Positions 47,471 to 58,840 of a stretch of DNA of 64,000 nucleotides are shown here, in pieces. The stretch covers positions 20,914,070 to 20,978,069 of the forward strand of contig NC_088314.1 in assembly GCF_910592395.1 (NCBI RefSeq). The letters run 5' to 3'. Below the pieces are notes generated by a model. That model worked only from the letters and a program-made list of their open reading frames with translations. It made no database searches and was not told the origin of the DNA. This DNA is from Lineus longissimus (taxonomy: Eukaryota; Nemertea; Pilidiophora; Heteronemertea; Lineidae). A program made the translations under genes and the position numbers. Positions within the stretch are counted from its first letter, which is position 1. Every line of letters begins with the position of its first letter.

Positions 47471-47933
47471 TGTCACAATCACGTCTCTGACTGTGATGGG
47501 GAACCAATAACCAGCTCTGGGAGGTCTTGAGGGCTGTCACAATCACGTCTCTGACTGTGATGGGGAACCAATAACCAGCTCTGGGAGGTCTTGAGGGCTG
47601 TCACAATCACGTCTCTGACTGTGATGGGGAACCAATAACCAGCTCTGGGAGGTCTTGAGGACTGTCACAATCACGTCTCTGACTGTGATGGGGAACCAAT
47701 AACCAGCTCTGGGAGGTCTTGAGGACTGTCACAATCACGTCTCTGACTGTGATGGGGAACCAATAACCAGCTCTGGGAGGTCTTGAGGACTGTCACAATC
47801 ACGTCTCTGACTGTGATGGGGAACCAATAACCAGCTCTGGGAGGTCTTGAGGACTGTCACAATCACGTCTCTGACTGTGATGGGGAACCAATAACCAGCT
47901 CTGGGAGGTCTTGAGGACTGTCACAATCATGTT
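47471..47933. repeat. 64-bp unit, about 7 copies in the 3' untranslated region
   Basis: TGTCACAATCACGTCTCTGA recurs at 47471, 47535, 47599 and then every 64 bp up to about 47919. It starts about 100 bases after the stop of the RCC1-solenoid gene, so it would be part of the mRNA. Confidence 0.93.
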
Positions 47934-48298
47934 TCTTTCTGACTGGATGACAATGGTCTTGACCAGTGATGATATGGTAAAGATATCTTGGTGGCCCAAG
48001 TTTTTTGTAGCTGGGGAGAAGCACATGTGATCTGCCAATTGTACGATTCAAATTTTATAGATTTATATTTATATGGAGTAAATTTTAACTTCATGATTTA
48101 TGATTTTCACTTGTAATTGATAACTGTAAGTCTATGTGCCAATCGATGGAATCATTGATTGTAGATTTTGTTAAATATTTTCTGAAATTTGAGAAGTTCT
48201 TGTGTTTTTGCTCTAACTGCTGATGATTTGTGATTTAAACATCAAATGTTACTAATTGTGCAATCATCAAGCTTATTTATGATAAACAACCTTTGCTA

Positions 48299-48304
48299 AA
48301 TAAA
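48299..48304 (+). terminator. Polyadenylation signal AATAAA of the RCC1-solenoid gene
   Basis: AATAAA 930 bases beyond the stop at 47368, in AT-rich sequence and just before a dispersed repeat begins. This is the best candidate for the transcript end. Confidence 0.5.
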
Positions 48305-48344
48305 CAATTATTCAGTAAAGTAGCAGTCATGTTTTAGTTCCATT

Positions 48345-48625
48345 GTTGATTTCATTCGGCATTTAACGGAAACGTTCCGACATTCTCCGATTCCCTTGGG
48401 GGATGACAGCACGAAACAGCGTCGATATTACCAGCATCGGTACATATCATGGTACATATCTACTTGCTTCTCTCCACCCAGGCTTGCCTGTGAAGTAAAC
48501 CTGTGATAGAACATCATCCCATCCAGGGGTAGTAATACTCCCAGTCGCTTAATGCTTTGGAAACCTGAATAACTCCGGCCGGATGAACCGTTCTCGGCTC
48601 GGGCTATATGGCCCAGCTTTAAAGA
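48345..48625. repeat. Second copy of the 26740-27430 dispersed repeat
   Basis: CATTCGGCATTTAACGGAAA, CGAAACAGCGTCG and GGATGAACCGTTCTCGG with GGCTATATGGCCCAGCTT match the earlier block in the same order. It fills the gap between two convergent genes. Confidence 0.7.
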
Positions 48626-48782
48626 GAGGCCAAACTGCTACGAGGCCTAATCCATATATAACATCAGCACCCTTCTACCTTGGGTACAGCATGCACTGCA
48701 CCACGCTCTTGAAGACAGACCAAAGCTACGGGTAGAGCATGCATTCAATAAAACAAAACAGAGACTTCTTAGAAATATAATG

Positions 48783-48788
48783 TTTATT
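48783..48788 (-). terminator. Candidate polyadenylation signal of KLHDC10
   Basis: AATAAA on the minus strand about 680 bases beyond the KLHDC10 stop; another lies near 48834. Either would give a 3' untranslated region of 0.6-0.7 kb. Confidence 0.35.
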
Positions 48789-49269
48789 TACAATCTTCAT
48801 TTAGGAATGACCAACAAACAAAATCTACAACATTTATTTACATTTACATTTATACAGCACAAAACAAATCCATCATTAAACAACCAGAAATACCCGAAAA
48901 CGAACTAGTACCATCAGCACCCATTCAAAGTATCAACGTTTGTGGAGCTCTCAAGGTCGCACCTTAAACTTGATTGACTTGAAACTTTTGTGATACAGAC
49001 GCCTTGGTCTGGAAAGATGAAGATTGTCAAAACAAAGTTCGTACCTACTTCTGGTTCCGAGATATCACATGTTAAAAAAGCTTACGATTATGATAGCTAT
49101 GGGGGGGGGGGGGGGTCAGAATTTGGACCTTTTGGACCCGGATGTTGTTGAGGAAGTTTATAAAGTTTAAAACACGAGTAACTAGACAGAAGAGTTCGAT
49201 GAAGACAATGGAAGGAGAAGAGGCTTGGAAACATGAAATAGCAATGAGATACATGGTGTCTGCTGAGCC

Positions 49270-49376
49270 TCTAGTACAGGACCACCTCTTCCAAGACCAC
49301 CTCTACCAGGACCAACTCTACCAGGACCACCTCTACCAGGACCACCTCTACCAGGACCATCTCTACCAGGACTACT
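49270..49376. repeat. 15-bp unit, about 7 copies (CTACCAGGACCACCT)
   Basis: CTCTACCAGGACCAC repeats in frame and creates a plus-strand open frame reading YQDHL over and over. It lies in the 3' untranslated region of KLHDC10 on the opposite strand, so it is not a gene. Confidence 0.85.
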
Positions 49377-49465
49377 GCAAAAAGACAATGAAGGAGTGCC
49401 AACAAATTATCAAACTTGTCAAGTGTAAGAAAATGGTAGTAACAGCCTGCATCTGGGGCCCAGTA

Positions 49466-52400
49466 TCACGTAAGTCGATCCAGCAATGCTAGCGGCACAC
49501 CCATCTGTATGAGCATGGGACGAGGCAGTCTTTCAATGTCTTTGATGAGGTTGCATAGGTTAATCCAGCATGCTTCTTGAAGTGACGGAGGCTGCAGCCA
49601 AATCTTGTAAACATTCGCATTTCGTACGAGGTCAATTTGATTCACTCCGCCAAATATGTACAAACACCCACTCTGCAATGAGGAAGGAAAAGATGCATAA
49701 ATCTAAAGTGTTTGATAGCATATTTGCTGTATTAGTGGAGATAGGTGGACATTCAAGGGCAAGGCAAAGACTATGTTTGAATGATCAGTGATCGACATAT
49801 GCCAGATTTCTCCTCCTGGCTTGTCAACAACTTCAATTGGCACCAAACTGCACAGGCATCATATGTCGACAACAAGATGTCCAGTGACTCACATCACTCA
49901 ATAACCATTCTCAGTACAGATGTTATCTAGTGACTCACATCACTCAATAACCATTCTCAGTACAGATGTTATCCAGTGACTCACATCACTCAATAACCAT
50001 TCTCAGTACAGATGTTATCTAGTGACTCACATCACTCAATAACCATTCTCAGTACAGATGTTATCCAGTGACTCACTTCACTCAATAACCATTCTCAGTA
50101 CAGATGTTATCCAGTGACTCACATCACTCAATAACCATTCTCAGTACAGATGTTATCTAGTGACTCACATCACTCAATAACCATTCTCAGTACAGATGTT
50201 ATCTAGTGACTCACATCACTCAATAACCATTCTCAGTACAGATGTTATCTAGTGACTCACATCACTCAATAACCATTCTCAGTACAGATGTTATCTAGTG
50301 ACTCACTTCACTCAATAACCATTCTCAGTACAGATGTTATCCAGTGACTCACATCACTCAATAACCATTCTCAGTACAGATGTTATCCAGTGACTCACAT
50401 CACTCAATAACCATTCTCAGTACAGATGTTATCTAGTGACTCACATCACTCAATAACCATTCTCAGTACAGATGTTATCTAGTGACTCACTTCACTCAAT
50501 AACCATTCTCAGTACAGATGTTATCCAGTGACTCACATCACTCAATAACCATTCTCAGTACAGATGTTATCCAGTGACTCACATCACTCAATAACCATTC
50601 TCAGTACAGATGTTATCCAGTGACTCACATCACTCAATAACCATTCTCAGTACAGATGTTATCTAGTGACTCACTTCACTTCTACAAAGGACATCATCAG
50701 TCAGTCCCAAGATTGTCCTTAATAGAGAGGTTCTACTGTAATTGATTCCGAGGATGCCCCAATGAAAGGTTCTACAGTGTAATAGAGCCCTGACTTACCG
50801 GTGAGACATCAGCGGCATGGAAGTAGACAGGTTTGGGCATGTCGGTGATTTTACACCAGTAAAGCGTCTCCAGGTCCAGCGCCCATAAATCAGAGAAGAT
50901 TTTCTCTCCGTTGTACCCGCCGCAGATGTATGCGTTGCCTTTGAACTTGACGCAACTGTGACATCGTCTTGCTTCTGGGTAACCTGGAACAGGATATCGT
51001 ACATGTCGCTAGCCTGGCACAGACTCATGCAGCCTGGCACAGACTCATGCAGCCTGGCACAGACTCATGCAGCCTGGCACAGACTCATGCAGCCTTATGC
51101 TACAAGCACAAAGCTAGGAGTTCATGAGAAAGATGTGATAGGTGATATCAAACTGGTTGGGGATGAATTTCTATTCTATTTCAAAGCTTTATTGAGCAAT
51201 AAACAACATAAAAATAGAAATAGAAACCACAACAAATAGTGATATGATACAATGAAACACAATCCAATTACTTGAGAGCACCACAAGGTCAAGGTCAAGG
51301 GCCCAAGAGCTCAGGAGTTTTCTACTCACCACAGCTGACAAATGGGAGATTTCTTCATCAAACTTACACCTCTTTTCAAACTATTCTTACAATTCTGACA
51401 AATAGTGCACTTGCCTACCTTGTCTGCCAGCAGATTGCGATTGTATTTTCAGCCACTTTTGACTGTTGATGTCAAATGCATCGAGCTCTTCAAAGCCATA
51501 GGATATATTGGCGCGGCCGCCTCCCATGACGTAGAGTCGATCAGTCAGTTTGTCATGGATGGCTTCATGCCGATATCTTGAAAAAGAATCAGAGACACAA
51601 ATTCAAAGCATCAAGTCAAGAGCGCAAAAATTGTGAAGAAAGGCTTGTCACCAGTATCACAGAGATTGGAAGACAAACATTTTTAGTGTGTGGCCAAAAG
51701 AGTGAGTTTATTTGCTATTGCTTTAATGGAAAGCTCTGTTCTAATGCAGCATGAGTAGGCCTGGTTCTAATGCAGCATGAGTAGGCCTGGTTCTAATGCA
51801 GCATGAGCAGGCCTGGTTCTAATGCAGCATGAGTAGGCCTGGTTCTAATGCAGCATGAGTAGGCCTGGTTCTAATGCAGCATGAGTAGGCCTGGTTCTAA
51901 TGCAGCATGAGTAGGCCTGGTTCTAATGCAGCATGAGCAGGCCTGGTTCTAATGCAGCATGAGAAGGCCTGGTTCGGAGAGAACATACCTTCCTTCAGGC
52001 ACTTTCTGTTCTTTGACATCAAACTTCTGCCAGGTGAATGTGTCCAGACTCAGGCAGTGGAGATCATTACTGTACTCATAACCCGTCGTCCCTCCGAACA
52101 TGAAGATAACATCACCGGCCAGCGAAAGACTCTGAAAAATGCAATCTCTATACATGAAGATAACATGATTGGCAAGCAACTCTATCTTCCAAAACATTTG
52201 TTTGATAAATGAATTCTTCCAACATGAACCTCTCCTCGAGCGGAGAAGATAATCATTCTGAAGAGAAGATCATCGTAGATATGTTCCCACATGAGCCTAA
52301 AGATATTGTCACTTGTTCTGGAGGGCTGTGATTATTATGAACTTAACTTACATGTCCATAAAGCTCGTCTGGTACATCCCCGCAACACGCCACCTGTCTC

Positions 52401-54691
52401 CATTCTAGTGTACTAAGGTTACACACGTGCAGACGGTTGCTCGACGCATATCCAAACGGTGTTCCTGTACCACCATAAACAAGTAATCGATTCCCTACCA
52501 GTAGAGCTGAAATCATAACAGGTATTCTCTTATTCTATACCTCAACCTGAATGTGAATCAGAATGCCTCAATGGCCATCTTTGTTTTGGCCTACAACAAA
52601 AAATGAAAAGATACACTGTTTTCAGTCATTGGCGATTGTCAACATGATCAATGTTCCTCAAGACCAGAGTTCTGATAGTACGTACTCACCCGCATGAGAT
52701 GCCAACTCCACTGGCATGTCCCCTGTCGTCACCTCCCGGTTCCATTCTCGAGTGCTCATGTTGAATTTCCACAACTGAAGTGAAAAACAGTCCACCAACT
52801 TCTCAATATTTTTATCTTTCTTCGAGAAAAAAGTACAAATATAGTTTAAAATAAAGTTTTTGGGAAAAACGAAAGTGTAAAATCACAATATTCAAAACTA
52901 AACAAAGCCGAAAAGTGTTAAATAATAAAAAGATTTTGAACAATGGTTTTGGTTGGCATTGTTCATGTTATGGTTGGTTGGTTGAACATTAGAGCTGGTT
53001 AGGATACAATAAACCACCAATAAACAAGCAGTCCCCTGTGGTCTAGTGGCACTGACTGAGGACCACCAAGCAGAGGGGCCTGGGTTCAGAAATGAGTTGG
53101 GCTGGTGGAATTTTGGAAAATTGTCTTTTATTTTTTTTATTTTTTTTTTGTGGTGGAAAGAACTTTTTACTTCTTTCCACCCAAGGTGAACAAGGATAAT
53201 AGTCTGACAGTGATCATCCTTTAGCACCAAATTTATGCATTGGGAAACTTTGGCCCATGTAAGGCATTATGAATATGATTCATTAATTAACTTCAAAATG
53301 TTGGAATTGGCCAAAAAAGTCAGCTTGGATTGGCTCTGAAGAGTGGGTAGATGGTGTGATTGGTGTGTGAGTGACTATGGTAGAAATGGACTGACCTCTC
53401 TGAAGAGTGGGTAGATGGTGTAATCATCGTTTGGAACATTCCAATAATTCGGATTGAAACCACCAACAGAGTAAAGAGCACTGTTCGTCACTCCAATACG
53501 ATGGCCGCTTCGATTCTCCGGGCAGGTCACTTCACCTGAAATGAAAAAGTAATTCGATTGAATGGCTGGAGATGAAATACATCCTTCAATTCTTTTCCGA
53601 CAAAGATTCTCATTGATTAGCCTGTAATGTTATCCTGGTTACCATATTGTCAGATCTATGACATGTATGAGATTTACCACAACTGCCTTTCTTTCAGTTG
53701 TAGGAAGAAATGACTCCCCACCTTTACTTTGGAGGAAGAAATGACAGGCTTTCTTTCATTTGTAGGAAGAAACGACCCACGACTCTTTCTTTGCTTTTGA
53801 GGAAGAAATGACAGGCTTTCTTTCTGATGCAGAAAAAAATGACCCACGACACTTTCTTTGGTTTTGAGGAAGAAACGACAGGCTTTCTTTGCTTTGGGGA
53901 AGAAACGACAGGCTTTCTTTGCTTTGGGGAAGAAACAACAGGCTTTCTTCGCTTTTCCCCCCGACTCTTACCTAGTATCAAAGGCTATCCTATACACCTT
54001 TCCAGAAATGGGGCGCTGAGTGTCCGAAATAGTGATGTCATAAGGGGAAACTAGGCCTTATGGTGGAGGGACAAAGGAGATAGTCATGGTTGACCAACAC
54101 ACTTGAATGCCTTTAATGACGGACAAGGGGGAAAAAGTTAGTTCCATCGCAAACCACCAATTTCGAGAAGCATGTATGTATACCCTGAGATTTAAGATGG
54201 ATCTCCTCTCTACATGACCTTACCCATGTTTCTTACATCAGGTAGGATCAGCATTTGAGGTGCAACATGGCGTGCTGCTTTTTCCAACCAGCAACGCCAC
54301 TCATGAAGGAATAGATCCATGATGGGAGTCTCAATCGATCAAGGGTGATCATGATCATGTGACTTTTGGCAGATTTGCCACACAAGCAAGGCAAACTGGA
54401 CAAAATTTCTAAACATTAACAGAATTTTAAGTATGGGACCCTATCTACCATGGGATGGACCTGGGAACGAGACTGAAAGTTTCTGGTAATGTGTGGTTTT
54501 ACTTTCACTACTAAGACACAAGTTCTCCCAAACCCGCGAAATACAAGCGGATATTAATACAGGGAATGAAATAGCTGTATCAGGCCGAGACTAAAAACAG
54601 AAAAATAGCCAAGAAGTTTACCATTTTCTTCTGTTTTTGGGAGAATTAACTCCAAAGTTAGTAGATTTTTCTCGTCCATGGGCGCGGCCAT
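49466..54691 (-). CDS. KLHDC10: KLHDC10, kelch-repeat substrate receptor (Drosophila slim orthologue), 380 aa, 8 exons
   Basis: Exons: 54691-54622, 53535-53396, 52774-52690, 52506-52352, 52131-51989, 51576-51419, 50983-50799, 49672-49466; phases agree and the stop is TGA. Six kelch blades are visible by their GG pairs: YSVGGFNPNYW, LLVYGGTGTPFG, IFMFGGTTGYEY, LYVMGGGRANIS, AYICGGYNGEK and LYIFGGVNQID. The C-terminus (VPSL-like WLQPPSLQEACW, then LPRPMLIQMGVP) matches the conserved tail of the family, where the elongin/cullin-2 box lies. ARRCHSC and MPKPVYFHAA are typical of KLHDC10. Family members present substrates, including proteins with certain C-terminal degrons, to CUL2 ubiquitin ligase; KLHDC10 also acts on ASK1 stress signalling. 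The N-terminus is about 60 residues shorter than in human (442 aa). The gene is head to head with ZC3HC1. Confidence 0.94.
49877..50680. repeat. 46-bp unit, about 17 copies, each with a TGACTCA (AP-1 type) site
   Basis: The unit is AGTGACTCACATCACTCAAT then AACCATTCTCAGTACAGATG. It repeats about 17 times in the last intron of KLHDC10. Variants (TATCTAG or TATCCAG; ACATCAC or ACTTCAC) are distributed in blocks. Every copy keeps TGACTCA, the AP-1 consensus. Confidence 0.94.
51008..51097. repeat. 20-bp unit, about 4.5 copies in KLHDC10 intron 6
   Basis: CAGCCTGGCACAGACTCATG repeats perfectly at a 20-bp period, starting about 25 bases from the end of exon 7. Confidence 0.9.
51735..51975. repeat. 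26-bp unit, about 9 copies in KLHDC10 intron 5
   Basis: TTCTAATGCAGCATGAGTAG plus GCCTGG repeats about nine times and stops within about 15 bases of the exon-5 splice donor (51988). Confidence 0.9.
53028..53160 (+). mobile_element. tRNA-like SINE in KLHDC10 intron 2
   Basis: CCCTGTGGTCTAGTGGCACT resembles an A box; GGGCCTGGGTTCAGAAA about 45 bases later resembles a decayed B box. A T-rich tail (TTTTATTTTTTTTATTTTTT) follows. The layout fits a decayed SINE. Confidence 0.45.
53690..53960. repeat. Degenerate 30-33-bp repeat (GAAGAAACGACAGGCTTTCTTT)
   Basis: GGAAGAAAYGACAGGCTTTC occurs about six times at 25-60-bp spacing, with two interspersed GACCCACGAC variants. It lies in KLHDC10 intron 1 and explains the Lys/Pro-rich minus-strand open frame. 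Confidence 0.8.
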
Positions 54692-54780
54692 GATGGAAAT
54701 CAAAGCTCGACGATGATTGGTCATGGTGGATTTCAGCGAATCAAAGTCCTTCTTACAAATTCTGGTGTGAGTGTTTCAAC
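54692..54780. promoter_or_regulatory. Bidirectional promoter core between KLHDC10 and ZC3HC1
   Basis: Only 89 bases separate the two start codons. The interval has an inverted CCAAT box (GATGATTGG, ATTGG at 54716-54720) and no TATA box. Both transcripts must start within or close to it, or their start sites overlap. The shared-promoter role is inferred from this spacing. Confidence 0.7.
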
Positions 54781-57700
54781 ATGGCTGGCAAAATGTCCGT
54801 CGGCGACAAAGTGAAGCGAATATTTTCCTCTCTACTTCATAAAGCGGCTGCAAATAAAACTGACGATGTTGTGTGAGTTACATTAGTATATTGTCTTCTG
54901 ATTGATGCTATTTTTGCTGAGAAATGGCGCCTAGTGATTCTAATGACTACCACAAACGTGTTGCACTTGCCCAAAATCAGCCATCCAACCTTGTCCCCAG
55001 TCATCAGAATTGAATTTGAATTGGAAGCTTTTCCCCATGAAAAAAATTATTGTTTCTTGTTTTTTGTATGTTTACTCTAAATTCTCTATTCATCTCTTTC
55101 ATGCTTTCAGGAAGTCTCAAACTGACACGAAAAATGACAATGATTCCAATGGAAAGAGAACACAGACTGAAGATGTGAAGATCAACCTGAGAAGTAGAGA
55201 AGCCTTTTTTCAAAGAATTGGAACATTTTCTGTATCCTTATACTATTGAAATTCTAGCCTTGGCTGGTGGCAAAACGTCTATCCTGTCAAGAGTGCTGAT
55301 TTTACATTGAAATTGTAACACTAACAGTGTCAGTGATGTTCGCTGGTAATCAGAATCCTGTACATGTCTGTCAGCTTCCTCTCCTGTTTTGTTCTGTCTT
55401 ATATTCTCAAAGTTTTGCAATCCTTCACCTATCCCAGACTCTGACATGGTTTGCCAAGCCACGGGCCCTGTTGCCGCCCTGCTGTGCCCGGTACGGATGG
55501 GAGAACACCGATACCGATATCCTCCGATGTACCAGCTGCCATGCTATCTTATGCGGGAAACTTATAGAGACAAACAATGCAGAGAAATGTAGGTACTACT
55601 TGAATCCTGAATGATTATTCTACCTTCAAGTAGGGAACTCGGCCATAACCTTCAGACATGTTTATGTCAGGTCTTCTCGTCATGGATGCACGCCACAGGA
55701 ACTCTAGACTTGTTTCTTTGGAACTGATCAAGGAGAGAGGTGTAGAGGTTTTTAGATTTAGACACCATGGTGTGAAGTGTGTCTCTGTGTCTGATATTGG
55801 TGTCATTATGATAGAGAGGTGCCCACTACACTAACGAAGCTTCTATTGTATGACAACGAGGAGTCATGACAACGAGGAGTCATGACAACGAGGAGTCATG
55901 ACAACGAGGAGTCATGACAACGAGGAGTCATGACAACGAGGAGTCATGACAACGAGGAGTCATGACAACGAGGAGTCATGACAACGAGGAGACATAGGTT
56001 TTATTGATCAACGATACATTGGAGTAATGAGGAGTAAGTGGTTGACAAACATATCTGTCTGGAATATATGACAAATCTCAATTTCATGACTTTCTCCATT
56101 ACAGTTGGCGAACATGTAAAACGACTTGAAGACAGCCTCATCTCATCGCATCAGAAACATTGCTCGTGGAAGCTGAACCCCAACCCGGAATCATTCATGC
56201 AGCTCGAGTTCTCAGACAGAGTCGAATCATTACAGGGTTACCTGGCACGGTTGGAGAGCGTGCTAAGCCTCGGGAAACAACTGCCGCAGATTGACACATC
56301 ATTTTTAGAGGACTTTGTAAGTTTGTATCCTGCTTATGATAAAGTTTTTTTAAGGTGGAAAAAAGGCCTCTTTGACTGCTGGTACTGTTGAGGTCAGAGT
56401 CCGTTACAATAACCATGCGACCAAAGTCCTGCAACAAAAATCTGTTTAAGCATCTTTGCTTCAAATTGCCTTCATTATCTCCAATTTCAGGACACCGATC
56501 GTGCCTTTGACCTCCTTGGAGGTTTAAAAAAAGATAAGTCAGAATCAGGTTTATATATCGACCATTTAATCGAGCAATCGACCTGTGTCATTGCTCTCTG
56601 TGGGTGGACGAAGATTGCATCCAGCTCGGCTGCTACGGTTACTTGTACCTTCTGTCAGAGACAGATAGGAATGTGGAATTTTACAGATATTGAAGGTCAA
56701 GGCCAAAACCAAGGGAACAAGGAGAGTCAAGGTCACTTGAAGGAGGCCACATCAGACTGTGAGCAGCAGCCAAGGTTGGAAGGCGACTGGGAACCAGCAC
56801 AGAAGAAAATGAAAACACAGGTGAGTAGTCTGCACAAGTTCTGTCATGACGTCCGAGAGTTAGTCAGTTGATAGTCTGCTAGTGTGTTGGGATGTGGGAG
56901 TGTGTGCTTAACTCAGCATGAATGTGTCAGGGACACTGAAACTGACAATTAGAAGCAGCAGTTATCATGTGGGGATAGAGTCCCTACTAATTGTCAGTAT
57001 CAGCTACAGGCTTATGATTGTTCTTCCTCTTTTATCAAAGGTGCGTAAACAAATCAATAATACATTGTTGTATTTCAGCACATTCCAAAGAAAGTGCCTT
57101 TCAACCCACTAACACAACACAAACCTTGGTGCCAGTGGATCGTCTCAACAACGGAATTTCAAAAGTCACCATCCAAGACACCGGGATGGAGACGGCTCTT
57201 GCTGCTCCTCATTCCTGACATCAGCCCAGGCGCCCAGAGACCCGTACAGAGAATCATTGGAAATATCAAAACGGTTGGTTGCTTGTCTCATTGTATTAGC
57301 CACGAGACGTCCCGTCACCAACTACTTAACACGAATTCACACAGATTGGTTTGGCTGTCAGGTTGAGTTGATAGTTGAATCATATTATTCCAGTGCATCA
57401 TGAATATCAACTGCTGCTGCACTGTTTGTCCTTCAGGAACAAGAAGAAAGAGATCCAAGCAGTGCTTACACTAGAACTCATTCACTATCACTGTGGGTAC
57501 ACGTGTTGTATTGCAGTAAAGAAGAATCCAATGAGGTGCAGCCGCATTATAAAGTCCACCTGCTATCCCTACTTAGTCAATATCATAGTCAATGACTTTT
57601 CCTTCTTGTAATGAACTGTACCATTTGCCACAATGACAGTGAAGAGCTGAACCCATTATGCTATATATTTCATTGCATCAGACTCAAATGCTTCTTGTTA

Positions 57701-57807
57701 TGTCTGATGTTTGCACGTTTTCTTTACAGACTCCGCCACATCAAGGATTGAAGAACATCCGTCAGATGTTTAAAGATTGGTCATCGCTGCCAAAGTTTTC
57801 TCCCTGA
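54781..57807 (+). CDS. ZC3HC1: ZC3HC1 (NIPA), C3HC zinc-finger nuclear protein, 392 aa, 7 exons
   Basis: Exons: 54781-54872, 55111-55231, 55438-55588, 56105-56316, 56491-56820, 57079-57273, 57730-57807; phases agree, stop TGA. The first C3HC zinc module uses C102, C105, H137 and C141 (LRCTSCHAILCGKL and HQKHCSWK), preceded by LTWFAKP. A second, Rsm1-like module uses C244, C247, H316 and C320 (TCTFCQRQIGMWNF, then NPLTQHKPWCQW). An acidic/polar insert with a basic KKMKT stretch (about 256-302) separates its halves and may hold a nuclear signal. The C-terminus has the conserved NIRQMFKDW. In vertebrates the protein binds the nuclear pore basket and TPR; earlier work described it as an F-box-like subunit acting on cyclin B1. 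It is about 110 residues shorter than the human protein (502), mostly in the linker and tail. Exon 6 uses a weak donor (gttggt). Confidence 0.95.
55850..55992. repeat. 16-bp unit, about 9 copies in ZC3HC1 intron 3
   Basis: GACAACGAGGAGTCAT repeats perfectly at 16 bp, ending about 110 bases before exon 4. Confidence 0.92.
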
Positions 57808-58345
57808 TGACATTTCCTCTCCGAGACAATTCCAATTTTAGCCAAGTTATTCCAGTGTTTTGTTTGAGGAGTATTTTCTGAGTTGTGCAGCTCAGATATA
57901 CACCCAAGACAAAGGTCTAGTGTTTCAGCGATAAAAGGCTTGTGGAAAAAGGCAGGGTGCAGTGCCCTCTTTAGCTGAACACAATGGACTTCTCTCGTCA
58001 TTGCAATGTACCTTAGGTAATCTGTAATGGAATGTAAGAGGAAACTAGAGTCAGTCACATAAGAAACAAGTTGGACCAGGAATCAATAAGCCACCAATGT
58101 GGTGACAGATGCTCATCTTCATTTTAGACATGTATAGTCTGGCCCAGTGTGCTACTGACTGCCATATGTTCGTTTATTGGAGGCTGAACGACCAAGTGAG
58201 ACTTGTTCATTTTATATCATTTGTTATGTTATTCTTGCACAATGAAGTCACTGCCAAATGGAACATGTTCAAATGTCGAATGCCATAATGTGCATATTGT
58301 TGCATAAATCATTACAATTTTTATTAATTGTCTGTGTGGCAATGA

Positions 58346-58351
58346 AATAAA
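58346..58351 (+). terminator. Polyadenylation signal AATAAA of ZC3HC1
   Basis: AATAAA 539 bases past the stop, followed by T-rich sequence; no better signal precedes it. Confidence 0.55.
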
Positions 58352-58479
58352 CTTATATTTACCACAATTTTGCTTTCATTATTATCCCAGCCAGTGAGTG
58401 AATCATTGCTGGGGCATCACAACTCCAACCAACCCTGATGTGGCACAATCAAGCCCACGCCAAACGGCACCCCTTGTGA

Positions 58480-58840
58480 AGTTCAAGACCCCAGTCTTCT
58501 CTCAAGACCCCAGTCTTCTCTCATGATACCAGTCTTCTCTCAAGACCCCAGTCTTCTCTCATGATACTAGTCTTCTCTCATGACACCAGTCTTCTCTCAT
58601 GATACCAGTCTTCTCTCAAGACACCAGTCTTCTCTCAAGACACCAGTCTTCTCTCATGATACCAGTCTTCTCTCAAGACACCAGTCTTCTCTCATGATAC
58701 CAGTCTTCTCTCAAGACACCAGTCTTCTCTCAAGACACCAGTCTTCTCTCATGATACCAGTCTTCTCCCATGATACCAGTCTTCTCTCAAGACACCAGTC
58801 TTCTCTCAAGACACCAGTCTTCTCTCATGATACCAGTTTG
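58480..58840. repeat. 19-bp unit, about 19 copies (CCAGTCTTCTCTCAWGAYA)
   Basis: Copies alternate between CTCAAGACACCAGTCTTCT and CTCATGATACCAGTCTTCT types. Because 57 bases (three units) is a multiple of three, a spurious open frame appears at 58580-58870. It begins about 130 bases beyond the ZC3HC1 polyA signal. Confidence 0.92.

Noticed and set aside
49142-49492. A 116-codon plus-strand frame with repeated YQDHL
   Set aside because: It comes from a 15-bp repeat lying opposite the KLHDC10 3' untranslated region; there is no other sign of a gene.
57375-57611. A 78-codon plus-strand frame with Cys residues
   Set aside because: It lies inside ZC3HC1 intron 6 and the flanking exons join in phase without it.
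57762-58058. A 98-codon minus-strand frame
   Set aside because: It is opposite the ZC3HC1 last exon and 3' untranslated region and has no recognisable feature.
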